NCBI GenBank assembly: GCA_038873195.1
Contig: JAVZEV010000001.1
Coordinates: 710,490-774,489 of the forward strand
DNA: 64,000 nucleotides
Direction: 5' to 3'
Source: Candidatus Bathyarchaeia archaeon
Lineage (GTDB): Archaea; Thermoproteota; Bathyarchaeia; Bathyarchaeales; Bathycorpusculaceae
Shown in pieces: positions 15,225-24,227 of the stretch (position 1 is its first letter; each line of letters opens with the position of its first letter). A program made the position numbers and the translations under genes. Below the pieces are notes generated by a model. It was not told where the DNA came from and searched no databases. It saw nothing but the letters and a program-made list of their open reading frames with translations.

Positions 15225-16262
15225 TTAGCCTATCCCAAGCTTCTTATTGATTTCCTTATAGACTTCTAAAGCTGATTTCTCGTCTTTAACATTCTTTATT
15301 AACATGCGTCCACCGTTGAAAAGGCTGATTTCAAAATTTTTATAGTCAAAAATAATTGCAAAGTGAGATTTTACACGAACTCTGAAAAGCTGCTTAACTG
15401 TTTCGTAGATTTCGTTAAGGTTCAGTTTTAACGGCTTCTCTGGATTCACATTAACTGTTTCCCGCCCACACAACCAAACAAGCTTCTCCTTAACCCCTAA
15501 AGTAACGTCGCCTTGACATGCTGGACAGCCGTCTCTTTTGAAAATGTCAATTGTCGTAAAATACATGTCATTAAAATCGCAAATCATAAACTTGCTCTTC
15601 AAAGGAGCCCCCATACCAGCCAAAACTTTTATGGTTTCCATCGCTTGCATTGTCCCAATAATTCCGGGTGTTGCGCCGAGCACCCCGCGCACATCACATG
15701 TCAGCAACTCCTCATCGCTGACGTTTGGAAAAACACACTCTAAACAGGGCGTTTCAGGCGGAGCAAAAACTGAAAGATTCCCTTCAACTCCAATCGCGGC
15801 TCCAAAAACATAAGGAACCTTAAATTTTGCACATGCACGATTAATCAGATAGCGCGTTCGCATGTTATCCAAACCGTCAACAACACAATCAACGCCAGAA
15901 AGAAGCCTTTCAACATTGCTTGCATTCAAGTTTTCAGGAACCGCCTCCACATTCACCAGTGGATTAATCTTCTTCAATCTTTTAGCGGAAACCTCAACCT
16001 TCGGATAACTCAAATCATCAACACTGTACAAGACTTGCCTGTGCAAGTTATGCAATTCCACAGTGTCCTGGTCTATCAAACGCAAATGCCCAACGCCAGC
16101 AAGAGCCAAATAAAGCGATGAAGCAGTGCCTAAACCGCCAAGCCCGACAACCGCAACCTTCGACCGTGCAAGCGCTTCTTGTCCTTTCTTGCCAAACTCT
16201 TTCAATATTATTTGGCGACTGTAAAACTCATCAAACTTAGGGATCTTTCGAATCTTAGGCAT
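15225..16262 (-). CDS. E1-like ThiF/MoeB/HesA adenylyltransferase
   Basis: 345 residues. An N-terminal FYSRQIILKEFG signature, the ATP loop VVGLGGLGTASSLYLALAGVG (about 36-56), the HNLHRQVLY segment, and two zinc-binding pairs, CLEC (about 174-177) and CPAC (about 245-248). It adenylates the C-terminus of a ubiquitin-like or sulfur-carrier protein (SAMP, ThiS or MoaD type). A C-terminal extension of about 95 residues follows the second zinc pair and ends LEVYKEINKKLGIG. No ubiquitin-like partner gene is adjacent. The gene lies between DNA ligase and tRNA-Cys. Confidence 0.92.
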   Translation of the reverse strand: MPKIRKIPKFDEFYSRQIILKEFGKKGQEALARSKVAVVGLGGLGTASSLYLALAGVGHLRLIDQDTVELHNLHRQVLYSVDDLSYPKVEVSAKRLKKINPLVNVEAVPENLNASNVERLLSGVDCVVDGLDNMRTRYLINRACAKFKVPYVFGAAIGVEGNLSVFAPPETPCLECVFPNVSDEELLTCDVRGVLGATPGIIGTMQAMETIKVLAGMGAPLKSKFMICDFNDMYFTTIDIFKRDGCPACQGDVTLGVKEKLVWLCGRETVNVNPEKPLKLNLNEIYETVKQLFRVRVKSHFAIIFDYKNFEISLFNGGRMLIKNVKDEKSALEVYKEINKKLGIG

Positions 16263-16292
16263 CTGTTTCTGCTCTCCTCTCTTACTATTGCG

Positions 16293-17987
16293 TTATTCAG
16301 CCTTATATCTGCCTTTTTTCAAAAACTGCTTCTCATAAATTTCTCTAACTTTTTGTATCGTGTCCACTTCTTCTGGAGCCTTATCATATCTTATGCGGTT
16401 TATCCGCGCAAAACGCAAAGCCATACCACACTCATACTTTGGACTTTTCTGAATCTCATTATATGTTACTTCAACAACTATCTTTGGAACAACAACCACT
16501 CTCCCATGCTCTTTCTTCACGGCTAACTCCTTAAGTCGCCCAGTTATTTCAGCAAACTCCTCGTCAGTTAAGCCCTTAAACGTTTTACCCACAGTCAAAA
16601 ACTCGCCACTTTCAGCATCCCGCGCCGCCAAATAATAATCCGAGAGCCACTCACGCCTTCTGCCATAACCATACTCAGCTGCAACAATAGCCAAATCTAA
16701 AGGTTCGAGAACAGGCTTTATCTTCAACCACCGTTTTCCACGAATCCCAGGCGTGTAGGGACTGTCGGGTTTCTTAGCCATTAACCCTTCATGTCCAGCG
16801 TCTATCGCCTCTTTAAGAAAACGCTTAGCTTCTTCGGTTTTGTCGGTAATTAACTGTTTTGTTAAAGGTATTTCGCCAGCGTTTTCAGTTAAAATTTTTC
16901 TTCGCTGCAGATAAGGAAGGGTGATTAAGCTTTCTCCATTAAGATATAGAATGTCAAAGAGGTAAAGTTTGACCGGAAGCTTTTCAGTCATATCCTCAAC
17001 CGCGTGAACTCGCCTGAACCTCCGCATCAAATGTTGAAAAGGAATAGGATTGCAATTTGCATCAACAGCTATAACTTCACCCTCCAATATCACCTCTTTT
17101 GCGCCAACATTCTTTCTTGTCATCTCAACTATCTCGGGCAAGCTCTCAGTAACGTCTGTTAATCTGCGACTAAAAATTCTCACTTCATCATCAAGCTTGT
17201 GAATCTGCACTCTGGCGCCATCCAACTTGTACTCGAAAGCTGTTTTGCCGTCATGCTCCTTCAAGGCTTCAGTAATGTCATTTGTCATCTGAGCCAACAT
17301 GAGGCCCACGGGTCTGAAAACTTTAAAGCTGATTTTCGCCAAGCCTTCTTTGCCTTCAATCTTGGCTATTGCAGCAACTTCTCCAATATCGCCCAAAGTC
17401 ATGCTTGCCTTCTGCACAGTCTCAAGCGGAATCTGAAAAGCCTTCGAAACTGCCTGCTCCATCAACCCTTCATAAAAGCCAGTTCGCATTCCACTTATGA
17501 AAATCCTAATCAAATATTTAGCTTCCAAAGGCGAAGCCAAACTCAACAACGATTCTATTAAGCGTTCCTTCTTCTCTCTTGAACCATGCCCAGAAACTTC
17601 AGCAATGGATTCTAAACTGCGCCTAACCTCTAAAATAGTTAATGCCCTTTCAAAAAGGGTCACTTGCCTCTTAACCTTACTCTCTTCAAAGACAATTTTC
17701 GTGGCTGAACCTACATCACCAGTCTTGCGGAACGCTTCAGAAAAAACACTCCATTCAACGCCGGTGATGCGCTTTATTATATCGCTCAAAGTTGCCCAGC
17801 TAACCTCCAGCGCCCGTGGACTCCATTTTGGAAAAGCCCTGCCCAAAAGCAAAGATATCGCTGGCTCAACTTCCTGTGGCTCTAAACTCCTCAGAAAATC
17901 CGAAACAAAGTCTATCATTTCAAGCCTTTTGGTTGTGGCTTCTAGTTTTTCGCCCAATTCAGCCAGAGCCTTGAAGGAGGTAGGCAT
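16293..17987 (-). CDS. lig: ATP-dependent DNA ligase
   Basis: 564 residues, full length for archaeal replicative ligases. An N-terminal DNA-binding domain (about 1-220) precedes the nucleotidyltransferase domain with adenylated Lys254 in EYKLDGARVQIH; FSRRLTDVTESLPEI (motif III region), EGEVIAVD, EGLMAKKPDSPYTPG and RGKRWLKIKP (motif V) follow, then an OB-fold to the end. It seals nicks during replication and repair using ATP. It ends 31 nt before the E1-like gene and is probably co-transcribed with it. Confidence 0.97.
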   Translation of the reverse strand: MPTSFKALAELGEKLEATTKRLEMIDFVSDFLRSLEPQEVEPAISLLLGRAFPKWSPRALEVSWATLSDIIKRITGVEWSVFSEAFRKTGDVGSATKIVFEESKVKRQVTLFERALTILEVRRSLESIAEVSGHGSREKKERLIESLLSLASPLEAKYLIRIFISGMRTGFYEGLMEQAVSKAFQIPLETVQKASMTLGDIGEVAAIAKIEGKEGLAKISFKVFRPVGLMLAQMTNDITEALKEHDGKTAFEYKLDGARVQIHKLDDEVRIFSRRLTDVTESLPEIVEMTRKNVGAKEVILEGEVIAVDANCNPIPFQHLMRRFRRVHAVEDMTEKLPVKLYLFDILYLNGESLITLPYLQRRKILTENAGEIPLTKQLITDKTEEAKRFLKEAIDAGHEGLMAKKPDSPYTPGIRGKRWLKIKPVLEPLDLAIVAAEYGYGRRREWLSDYYLAARDAESGEFLTVGKTFKGLTDEEFAEITGRLKELAVKKEHGRVVVVPKIVVEVTYNEIQKSPKYECGMALRFARINRIRYDKAPEEVDTIQKVREIYEKQFLKKGRYKAE

Positions 17988-18094
17988 AATGTTTACCTTT
18001 AAAACATCTCTAATTCTTCATTTGTTAATTCTAGAGATAAAAGTTGTTTTAGACGCGCCGCTAAAAAAGAAGTTGATAGTTGATTGAGCGTCTT

Positions 18095-18478
18095 TTAGAA
18101 TGCGGCTTCCAGCTTTGCTTTAACTTCCTTTATTTTCTTCTCGATTTCCTTGACTTTCGCTTTCTTGTTCATCGCCGTATAACAGTCTCGGGCGTATTCC
18201 AACGCGCTTACTCCGAACCTGTCAAATCCTTTTTGAAAAGACAGGTCTGCGGATTTAAGGAAATGTTCAACAGCAGTTTCGTAATCCTTTAATGCATAAG
18301 CGCATTCGCCAGCCTTGTAAAGCATTGAAGTAGAATCAAAATAGTTCTGCACTTTATGATACAGCTCAGCAGTTCGCAGGAAAAGCTCCATAGCCTCTTT
18401 GTATTTGCCAGTCTCGTAAAGCGTGTTCGCATCCTTATGCATTTTAACCGGGTCTTCTTTCACTTTTCCTTCACTCAT
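18095..18478 (-). CDS. Tetratricopeptide-repeat protein
   Basis: About 127 residues of helical repeats: YETGKYKEAMELFLRTAELY, MLYKAGECAYALKDYETAVEHFLKSADLS and SALEYARDCYTAMNKKAK, which read as three TPR/SNAP-like units. There is no catalytic motif; it is presumably a scaffold for protein contacts. The frame opens at TTG 18487; ATG 18478 (MSEGKVKEDP) is preferred. Same strand as DNA ligase, about 107 nt upstream of it. Confidence 0.8.
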   Translation of the reverse strand: MSEGKVKEDPVKMHKDANTLYETGKYKEAMELFLRTAELYHKVQNYFDSTSMLYKAGECAYALKDYETAVEHFLKSADLSFQKGFDRFGVSALEYARDCYTAMNKKAKVKEIEKKIKEVKAKLEAAF

Positions 18479-18623
18479 GATGGTCAACTCGCAAGTTGCT
18501 ATTTATCAGCATAACACTTGCATTTAGGTTTTCCCATTCTGCAATCTCACAAAAGAGAATTGTAAACATTAAAAAGCATTCAGACCAAAATAACTATTGG
18601 CACCGATTTAGTGGAGCAAAATC

Positions 18624-20024
18624 ATGAACCTCCGATGCATCCAATGCGGTTCAAAATTTCCGCTTTATCCATTGAAAATTAAATGTGACAAATGCGAAGG
18701 ACCATTAGAGTATGATAGTGGTTTATCTAGAAATGGTAAAGTCAAGTTTTCTGGGCAATTACGTTTTTGGAGATACAAGCCTCTGCTTCCGCCAGTACGG
18801 CACATGGTAAGTCTAGGCGAAGGCGGAACGCCTCTGCACAAGGCAGAAAGGCTTGCCCAAAGCTTTGGATTGAAAGAGTTGTATTTGAAAGATGAAACCC
18901 GCAATCCGACAAACTCCTACAGAGACCGTGCAGCTGCTCTTCTCACATCAAACGCCATAGACCTCCATCATAACACGTTAATCTGTGCATCTAACGGAAA
19001 CATGGGCGCCTCTCTAGCTGCTTACTCTGCAAAGGCAGGATTAACATGCCACGTGATAGTGCCCAAGCTTGTTGATGTCGGAAAACTAGCCCAAATGCTT
19101 GCTTATGACGCAGTTATTGAAGAGTTCGGCGAAATCCTTGACGACTCCATACGCAAAGCCGAAGCTTTAGCCAATGAAACCGGTTGGTATCAAGCTACTG
19201 CGGAGCTGAATCCTCTTTCAATTGAAGCTCAGAAAACAATTTCCTATGAAGTGTGCGAACAGTTGGGCGTTCCAGATTGGCTCATAGTGTCTATAGGAAG
19301 TGGTGGAACCATCTACTCACTCTGGAAAGGGTTTAAGGAGCTTAAACAACTTGGAATAATAAAATCGTTGCCGAAAATGGTCGGCGTCCAACCAGAGGGT
19401 TGCGCATCCATAGTCAAAGCATTAAAAGAAGAATATGCCAAAGTGGAAAAAACACGAAATCCATCCACTCGTGCGCTCGCCATTTTAGTGGCAGACCCGT
19501 TGCAAGGTGAGTTAGCAATAAAAGCCTTAAAGGAATCGAATGGTTTAGCCTTGACTGTTTCAGACGCAGAAATTTTTGCAGCAGAGCTTCAAATAGCCAA
19601 ATTCGAAGGAATTTTCGCGGAACCAGCAAGCTCCGCTACAATTGCAGCATTGAAAAAACTCGTTGAGGAAGAAAAAATAGGCAGAAAAGACACTGTTGTA
19701 TCCTTAATTACGGGAAGCGGGCTCAAAGCCACAGACGTACTTCAAGCATTGACTAAAAAACAAAAAACAGCAGTCCTCGGCTTAGAACTGAGCACAAAAG
19801 AAAAGATATTGCGAGCCCTAAAAGAAAAAGACACGTATGGTTATGATTTGTGGAAAAAGCTGGGCAAAACAATGACGAGAGCAGCAATCTACCAACACCT
19901 CAGCGAGCTTTCAGAAAAAGGATTGATAACTGGTTATGAAAAAGAAAGGAAGAGGTTTTTTAAAATAACGCAACGAGGTAAAAAAGTTTTACATGCAATA
20001 GATGATGTGAAACTTCTGCTCTGA
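18624..20024 (+). CDS. Threonine-synthase-like PLP-fold protein fused to a C-terminal winged helix; usual PLP lysine absent
   Basis: 466 residues. A zinc-ribbon start (C5, C8, C21, C24) as in archaeal threonine synthases is followed by the fold-type II domain: KDETRNPTNSYRDR at 89-102, SNGNMGAS at 123-130, the phosphate loop GSGGT at 225-229 and TGSGLKATD near 363. In threonine synthase the Schiff-base lysine lies in the (S/T)FKDR motif; here position 100 is Arg (NSYRDR). Residues 390-466 form a PadR/ArsR-like winged helix (YGYDLWKKLG, AIYQHLSELSEKGLITGYEKERKRFFKI). An 8-bp inverted repeat lies just downstream, before an ECF transporter gene. The likely reading is a ligand-sensing regulator; an enzyme with autoregulation is the alternative. 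Confidence 0.85.
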   Translation: MNLRCIQCGSKFPLYPLKIKCDKCEGPLEYDSGLSRNGKVKFSGQLRFWRYKPLLPPVRHMVSLGEGGTPLHKAERLAQSFGLKELYLKDETRNPTNSYRDRAAALLTSNAIDLHHNTLICASNGNMGASLAAYSAKAGLTCHVIVPKLVDVGKLAQMLAYDAVIEEFGEILDDSIRKAEALANETGWYQATAELNPLSIEAQKTISYEVCEQLGVPDWLIVSIGSGGTIYSLWKGFKELKQLGIIKSLPKMVGVQPEGCASIVKALKEEYAKVEKTRNPSTRALAILVADPLQGELAIKALKESNGLALTVSDAEIFAAELQIAKFEGIFAEPASSATIAALKKLVEEEKIGRKDTVVSLITGSGLKATDVLQALTKKQKTAVLGLELSTKEKILRALKEKDTYGYDLWKKLGKTMTRAAIYQHLSELSEKGLITGYEKERKRFFKITQRGKKVLHAIDDVKLLL

Positions 20025-20039
20025 CTCGAAAAACTAATA

Positions 20040-20061
20040 TAGTATAGTTACAGCTATACTA
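20040..20061. promoter_or_regulatory. Inverted repeat TAGTATAG-N6-CTATACTA (probable operator)
   Basis: Perfect 8-bp arms separated by TTACAG, in the 41-nt gap between the threonine-synthase/winged-helix gene and the ECF transporter gene. Its TATAGTATAG-like arms overlap the expected TATA position of the transporter promoter, so occupancy would block transcription. A dimeric winged helix encoded just upstream is the natural candidate to bind. Confidence 0.65.
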
Positions 20062-20065
20062 AAAC

Positions 20066-20818
20066 GTGATAAAAATGCTGGTAAATAACAAAATGTCAAC
20101 ACGCAGTTTAGCAGTTACAGCAGTCTTCACAGCACTTGTTTGCGTTGTAACAATTCTCTTTTCCATATACGTACCTGCAACAGAAGGGTTCTTCAATATA
20201 GGCGAGTCCATGGTTTTTCTTTCCGCTCTTCTTTTTGGACCTTTCGTGGGAGCCTTCGCCGGCGGAGTAGGCTCAATGTTGGCTGACCTAATCTTAGGTT
20301 ATCCACACTACGCACCAGCCACGCTGATAATCAAGGCTTGTGAAGGCGCTGTTGTAGGAACACTTAAGAGGAAAAATCCGAGTTTCTGCACCAAGATTCA
20401 ATGGAAGTTTTTGACTTTAGCTTTAGGTATCGTTGCAGGTTTCTTGCTAGGCTGGGTTGGCACTACCCGTTATAGCGGCGACGTAGAACTCACACTAGGC
20501 TGGGGAACATTCGCCTTTTACGTTCCTCCAGAGGTATGGATAACGCTCGGAATAATAACAGCCTTAGCCATAGCTGCCCTAGGCCTTTTAACGGACCCAG
20601 AGTTTGGCTGGATGATTTTTTCAGTAATTGTCGGCGGCTTTGTCATGGTATTGGGATATTTCCTCTACCAAATGTTCCTAATTTACCCGCTCTTCCAAAT
20701 CGAAGTAGTAGCTATAACCGAGATTCCAGTAAATATTGGGCAGATGCTTATTGGACTAATCGTCGCAATACCTGTAGCGAAAATTGTTTTGCGGCGTCTA
20801 CCACAACTTAAAAGCTAA
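20066..20818 (+). CDS. ECF-type transporter substrate-binding (S) component
   Basis: 250 residues, six or more hydrophobic helices. The N-terminal helix LAVTAVFTALVCVVTILFS carries the AxxxA-type small-residue pattern used to dock with EcfT, followed by VPATEGFFNIGESMVFLSALLFGPFVGAFAGGVGSMLADL, typical of S-components for vitamins or their precursors. No EcfA or EcfT gene is adjacent, as in group II systems that share an energising module. The substrate is unknown; the neighbouring PLP-fold regulator hints at an amino acid or vitamin B6-type ligand (inference). Starts: GTG 20066 or ATG 20075. Confidence 0.8.
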   Translation: MIKMLVNNKMSTRSLAVTAVFTALVCVVTILFSIYVPATEGFFNIGESMVFLSALLFGPFVGAFAGGVGSMLADLILGYPHYAPATLIIKACEGAVVGTLKRKNPSFCTKIQWKFLTLALGIVAGFLLGWVGTTRYSGDVELTLGWGTFAFYVPPEVWITLGIITALAIAALGLLTDPEFGWMIFSVIVGGFVMVLGYFLYQMFLIYPLFQIEVVAITEIPVNIGQMLIGLIVAIPVAKIVLRRLPQLKS

Positions 20819-20847
20819 AACCACAATAATGTCCACAGAGGGTTAAC

Positions 20848-21855
20848 ATGGAACTACCATTTGGCAAAATTCCCATAGACATCTTGAGAGAGGTCGTTTT
20901 CAAAAATTTAGGTGTAAAACGCAAAGAAGTCGTTTTAGGTCCCTCCGTTGGAATCGATGGCGCCGTGATAGATGCTGGTGATAAGTCACTGATTGTTTCA
21001 ATGGACCCCATCACCGGAGCATTAGAACGCATAGGCTGGCTCGCAGTAAACATCAACGCAAACGACATCTCAACATTTGGCGTAGAACCAGCATTTTTCT
21101 TCTCATGCATACTGCTTCCAGAAAAAGCAGACAAAAAAGCCGTTGAAACTATATGCATCCAAATGGATAAAGCCGCAAAACAGTTGGGAATGGCAATAGC
21201 CGGAGGACATTGCGAAGTAGCTCTTGGACTGTCACACCCAATAGTTGTGGGCTGCGCAATGGGCATAACAGAAAAAGGAAAATATGTAACAGCAGGCGGC
21301 GCTAAACCCGGAGACAAATTAATAATGACCAAAACCGCGGCAATCGAAGGCACAGCTATACTCGCCTCGGACAAAGAACAACAATTAAAAAAAGCCATTA
21401 ATGCATCACTATTGAAAAAAGCTAAAAAGTTTTTCTACCAAATAAGCGTCGTCAAAGAAGCCATAACCGCCTACAAAACAGGCGGCGTCAACGCCATGCA
21501 CGACCCAACCGAAGGCGGAATAGCAGGAGGAATACACGAAATGGCAGACGCATCAAACCTAGGCTTCAAAATCTTCGAAGAGAAAATTCCAATAAGTAAA
21601 GAAACCTTGGAAATATGCAAATTCTTCAAAATTGATCCATTACAATTAATCAGCTCTGGAGCCTTATTAATCTCTGCTAAACCAGAAATTGCAACAAAAA
21701 TAACTGACCGCCTAGAAGAACAACAGATTCGCGCATCTATTATCGGTGAATTCTCAAAGAACTCGCATAAACGTATAATCGTAAAGGAAGGGGGCAAAAT
21801 CAGTGCTTTACCAAGACCTTTATCTGATCACCTTTGGACTGCCATTCAAAGATGA
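20848..21855 (+). CDS. AIR synthase-related protein (HypE/COG1973-like)
   Basis: 335 residues of the PurM/HypE superfamily: LGPSVGIDGAVIDAG near residue 31, SMDPITGA, ANDISTFGVEPAFF, AGGHCEVA and HDPTEGGIAGGIHEM. These are ATP- and metal-binding loops. It lacks the C-terminal PRIC tail of true HypE, which is present separately at 40258, so the role is not the HypE thiocyanate step; it may act in another ATP-dependent dehydration or phosphorylation. The ATG follows GAGGGTTAAC. Its 3' end overlaps the convergent glycosyltransferase by 36 nt. Confidence 0.8.
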   Translation: MELPFGKIPIDILREVVFKNLGVKRKEVVLGPSVGIDGAVIDAGDKSLIVSMDPITGALERIGWLAVNINANDISTFGVEPAFFFSCILLPEKADKKAVETICIQMDKAAKQLGMAIAGGHCEVALGLSHPIVVGCAMGITEKGKYVTAGGAKPGDKLIMTKTAAIEGTAILASDKEQQLKKAINASLLKKAKKFFYQISVVKEAITAYKTGGVNAMHDPTEGGIAGGIHEMADASNLGFKIFEEKIPISKETLEICKFFKIDPLQLISSGALLISAKPEIATKITDRLEEQQIRASIIGEFSKNSHKRIIVKEGGKISALPRPLSDHLWTAIQR

Positions 21856-22623
21856 AAAATTTCCTGATTTCTTGTTTAACAGCTGCAAAAACCAGTAAAA
21901 CAAGAAGAATGGATAGTAAAAGGCGTATCTAAAAATATGGCTATAGGCTAAACCACATTTTATTTCTAATGCAGCTAACGAAATACTTTCTTTCAAGTTC
22001 CAATCTTCAGATGGTCTATAATGCAAACAGTAAATATCATCTCCTATGATGACCCGGTAGCCTTTCTTCTTAATCCAATTCACAATATACGCATCTTCAT
22101 AAGCATGTAATTTCTCTGGAATCTTAATGTCTTCTACAAGTTCGCGTCTAATGAGCGTGTCATGCATTCCTCCTCTGAGATTAAAGCAATCTCTCGCAAC
22201 CAGCATAAGAGAATGTAGTAAAAATCTGTTTTTCACCATTTGTATGACATCAATGTTTAATCCCCAAACTGCACCAACATCCTCTGCAATACATTTTTCA
22301 GCCTTCGCAAACCAGTCTTTGCAGAGTATTACGTCACTGTCCGCAAACATGAACCATTCTGTCTCTACTTCTTTTATTCCCCTCTCTCTCGCTTTAGCCC
22401 TCGAACCATTTTCAGTTATGACCTTGACGTTCCCATATTTCTTATTCAATTCACTAATAATACTCAACGTGTTATCAGTTGAAAAACCGTCAACAACTAT
22501 CAAACGTTTAACAGGGACGTTTTCATAAATTGACGCTAAGCATTTATTCAGTATATGTTCGCTGTTTTTTGTAAGCATTACAACATCTATCGGATCCATG
22601 AAGTTATCCTCGATTTTTACCAA
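21820..22623 (-). CDS. Family 2 glycosyltransferase
   Basis: 267 residues with the GT-A layout: DVVMLTKNSEHILNKCL, VVDGFSTDNTL near residue 40, and the metal-binding FADSDVILCKDW near residue 93, followed by RGGMHDTLIRRE and the HAYEDAYIVNWIKKKG acceptor-side motif. The C-terminus has one hydrophobic, aromatic stretch (YAFYYPFFLFYWFL), likely a membrane association segment. It transfers a sugar from a nucleotide donor, probably to a lipid or surface glycan. The 3' end overlaps the preceding plus-strand gene. Confidence 0.9.
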   Translation of the reverse strand: MVKIEDNFMDPIDVVMLTKNSEHILNKCLASIYENVPVKRLIVVDGFSTDNTLSIISELNKKYGNVKVITENGSRAKARERGIKEVETEWFMFADSDVILCKDWFAKAEKCIAEDVGAVWGLNIDVIQMVKNRFLLHSLMLVARDCFNLRGGMHDTLIRRELVEDIKIPEKLHAYEDAYIVNWIKKKGYRVIIGDDIYCLHYRPSEDWNLKESISLAALEIKCGLAYSHIFRYAFYYPFFLFYWFLQLLNKKSGNFSSLNGSPKVIR

Positions 22624-22821
22624 GATTTGGATACTTAAGCCATTACATGTGTTTTAGATTATTTAAAAAGACCACGATTTATCTTTAACTCTTAGATTAT
22701 GGCAAAAAGGCTTGTAGCAACATTTATCGCAGATTCATACAGCTTTAACCTTATATTCTTAAATAGCTTCTTGATTTTATTACTCGGTTGGCTATAATAT
22801 AATGTACGGTGTGCATAACCA

Positions 22822-23886
22822 GTGATGACTTTAGAAAAAGCTACTAGTATCATGGTTCGTTCTCTAACACCTAACAGACCTTATCATGTGCAATGGATGA
22901 TCACGAGAAAATGTAATTACCGCTGTAAAGGATGCAATGTCTGGCGAGAACAAGACAATAGAGAATTGCCGACTGAAAAAGTAAAAGCGGGATTAGATAT
23001 TCTCCGCAAACTTGGCGTAATGGAAGTCGTGTTGTCCGGCGGAAACCCACTTTTACGAGAAGACATAGACGAAATCATAGAATACGCCTCCAAATTCTTC
23101 ATCACAACAGTTTACGACAATGGGAGTATGGCTGCAAAAAAAATTGACGCCTTGCGACATGCTGACTTCGTCGCAATCTCAATTGATAGCCTACACCCAG
23201 AAAAAAACGACTATATTAGAGGCGTAAGAAATGCATGGAAAAATGCAGTGGAAGCCGTTGAAAAACTTCGGAAAGAAGGCATCTCCGTCAGCGTTTCCCC
23301 AACCATTTCACAATTTAATCTATACGAAATTTTAGATTTCACAAACTACTTTCTAAGTAGGGACATTCCAGTTTGGTATTGCTTGTACTCCTACGATTTT
23401 TCTAGTGACCCTGACCAAATTTTTAAGATAGGCAAGAAAAACGATGAATTCGCAATTGTTGACAACAAAGCGATGGTTGAGCTTTGCGATTCTCTTTTGG
23501 CGTTAAAGAAGAAAAACAGCAAAATTTTTATGACCTCTAAATTGCTGAGCTCTCTTAAGAATCTTTACTTGACGGGGAAAAGGACATGGAAGTGTCGTGC
23601 ACTGCAGAACTTTTTTGTGATAGATCATCTTGGCAGAGTTGCCGGATGTCACTTGCATAACCCCGTGGCGTCTATATTTGACTTGCCCGATGCATGGAAC
23701 AGTCCAAAATTTGAGAACTTACGGAGAATATACAGCAACTGCACTAGTTGTACTTATATGTGCTATATTTTCTATTCTATTCACGGAAGCGTTGCGGGTA
23801 ACCTCCAAATTGTTAAAGAACAATGGAAAAACGCCAGTCACTTCTTAAAGAAAAGTAAAATTATGCCTCTAAATTTGGCAAAATAG
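22822..23886 (+). CDS. Radical SAM protein with SPASM-like C-terminal cysteines
   Basis: 354 residues. The 4Fe-4S/SAM motif CNYRCKGC (CxxxCxxC) is at about 32-39, followed by a GGNP glycine-rich SAM loop (SGGNPLLRE, in place of the usual GGEP). The C-terminal part has C253-type CRALQ, GCHLH and a CTSCTYMC cluster, which fits an auxiliary Fe-S site. The closest layout known to me is COG0535/HpnH-like enzymes acting on lipids or peptides; the substrate is unknown. It starts GTG-ATG at 22822/22825. It sits between two glycosyltransferase genes, so a role in surface glycan or glycolipid making is plausible but unproven. Confidence 0.87.
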   Translation: MMTLEKATSIMVRSLTPNRPYHVQWMITRKCNYRCKGCNVWREQDNRELPTEKVKAGLDILRKLGVMEVVLSGGNPLLREDIDEIIEYASKFFITTVYDNGSMAAKKIDALRHADFVAISIDSLHPEKNDYIRGVRNAWKNAVEAVEKLRKEGISVSVSPTISQFNLYEILDFTNYFLSRDIPVWYCLYSYDFSSDPDQIFKIGKKNDEFAIVDNKAMVELCDSLLALKKKNSKIFMTSKLLSSLKNLYLTGKRTWKCRALQNFFVIDHLGRVAGCHLHNPVASIFDLPDAWNSPKFENLRRIYSNCTSCTYMCYIFYSIHGSVAGNLQIVKEQWKNASHFLKKSKIMPLNLAK

Positions 23887-24136
23887 CGATAATTTCAGTT
23901 ATTTTCTTGAGAATTGCATGGTCCAATCCGAGCTTTTCTTCTTCTATGCTTTGTAAGGGAAGAAGTTTCTTTTTCGGTAGATACTGCATAATGATTACGT
24001 CATCCATTATTATTCTTGGTCCTGCATCTTTTGGCTTTATCAGTTCAAAAAGCGCAGGTAATAGCATTATGATTATGAAAGTTATAACTCCGGAAACCAA
24101 TAGGATAAATGTGGTCGAAGTCTGATTCAGAATCAT
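23861..24136 (-). CDS. Small single-pass membrane protein, unknown
   Basis: 91 residues. One strong helix near the N-terminus (FILLVSGVITFIIIMLLPALF, about 10-30), then a soluble tail with LIKPKDAGPRI and SIEEEKLGLDHAILKKI. The ATG has GAGGT 4-5 nt upstream, which supports it as a real gene. It overlaps the convergent radical SAM gene by 26 nt. No family recognised; it may be an accessory of the glycosyltransferase island. Confidence 0.6.
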   Translation of the reverse strand: MILNQTSTTFILLVSGVITFIIIMLLPALFELIKPKDAGPRIIMDDVIIMQYLPKKKLLPLQSIEEEKLGLDHAILKKITEIIAILPNLEA

Positions 24137-24227
24137 TGTTACCTCTAAAACTAGTCATCGCAATGTGTATTAAAATTTTTTCAAAGTTACTGACTACTTT
24201 TACTTGAATCCTTTGCCATGTCTGCTT

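Noticed and set aside
17497-18087. Rightward 196-codon frame opposite the DNA ligase N-terminus
   Set aside because: Lies antisense to a well-conserved gene and has no family-like pattern.
18624-20024. Plain threonine synthase annotation
   Set aside because: The lysine of the PLP motif is Arg and a winged helix is fused, so ordinary enzyme activity should not be assumed.
20808-21398. Leftward 196-codon frame opposite the HypE-like gene
   Set aside because: Antisense to conserved motifs; Ser/Pro/Ala-rich artefact.
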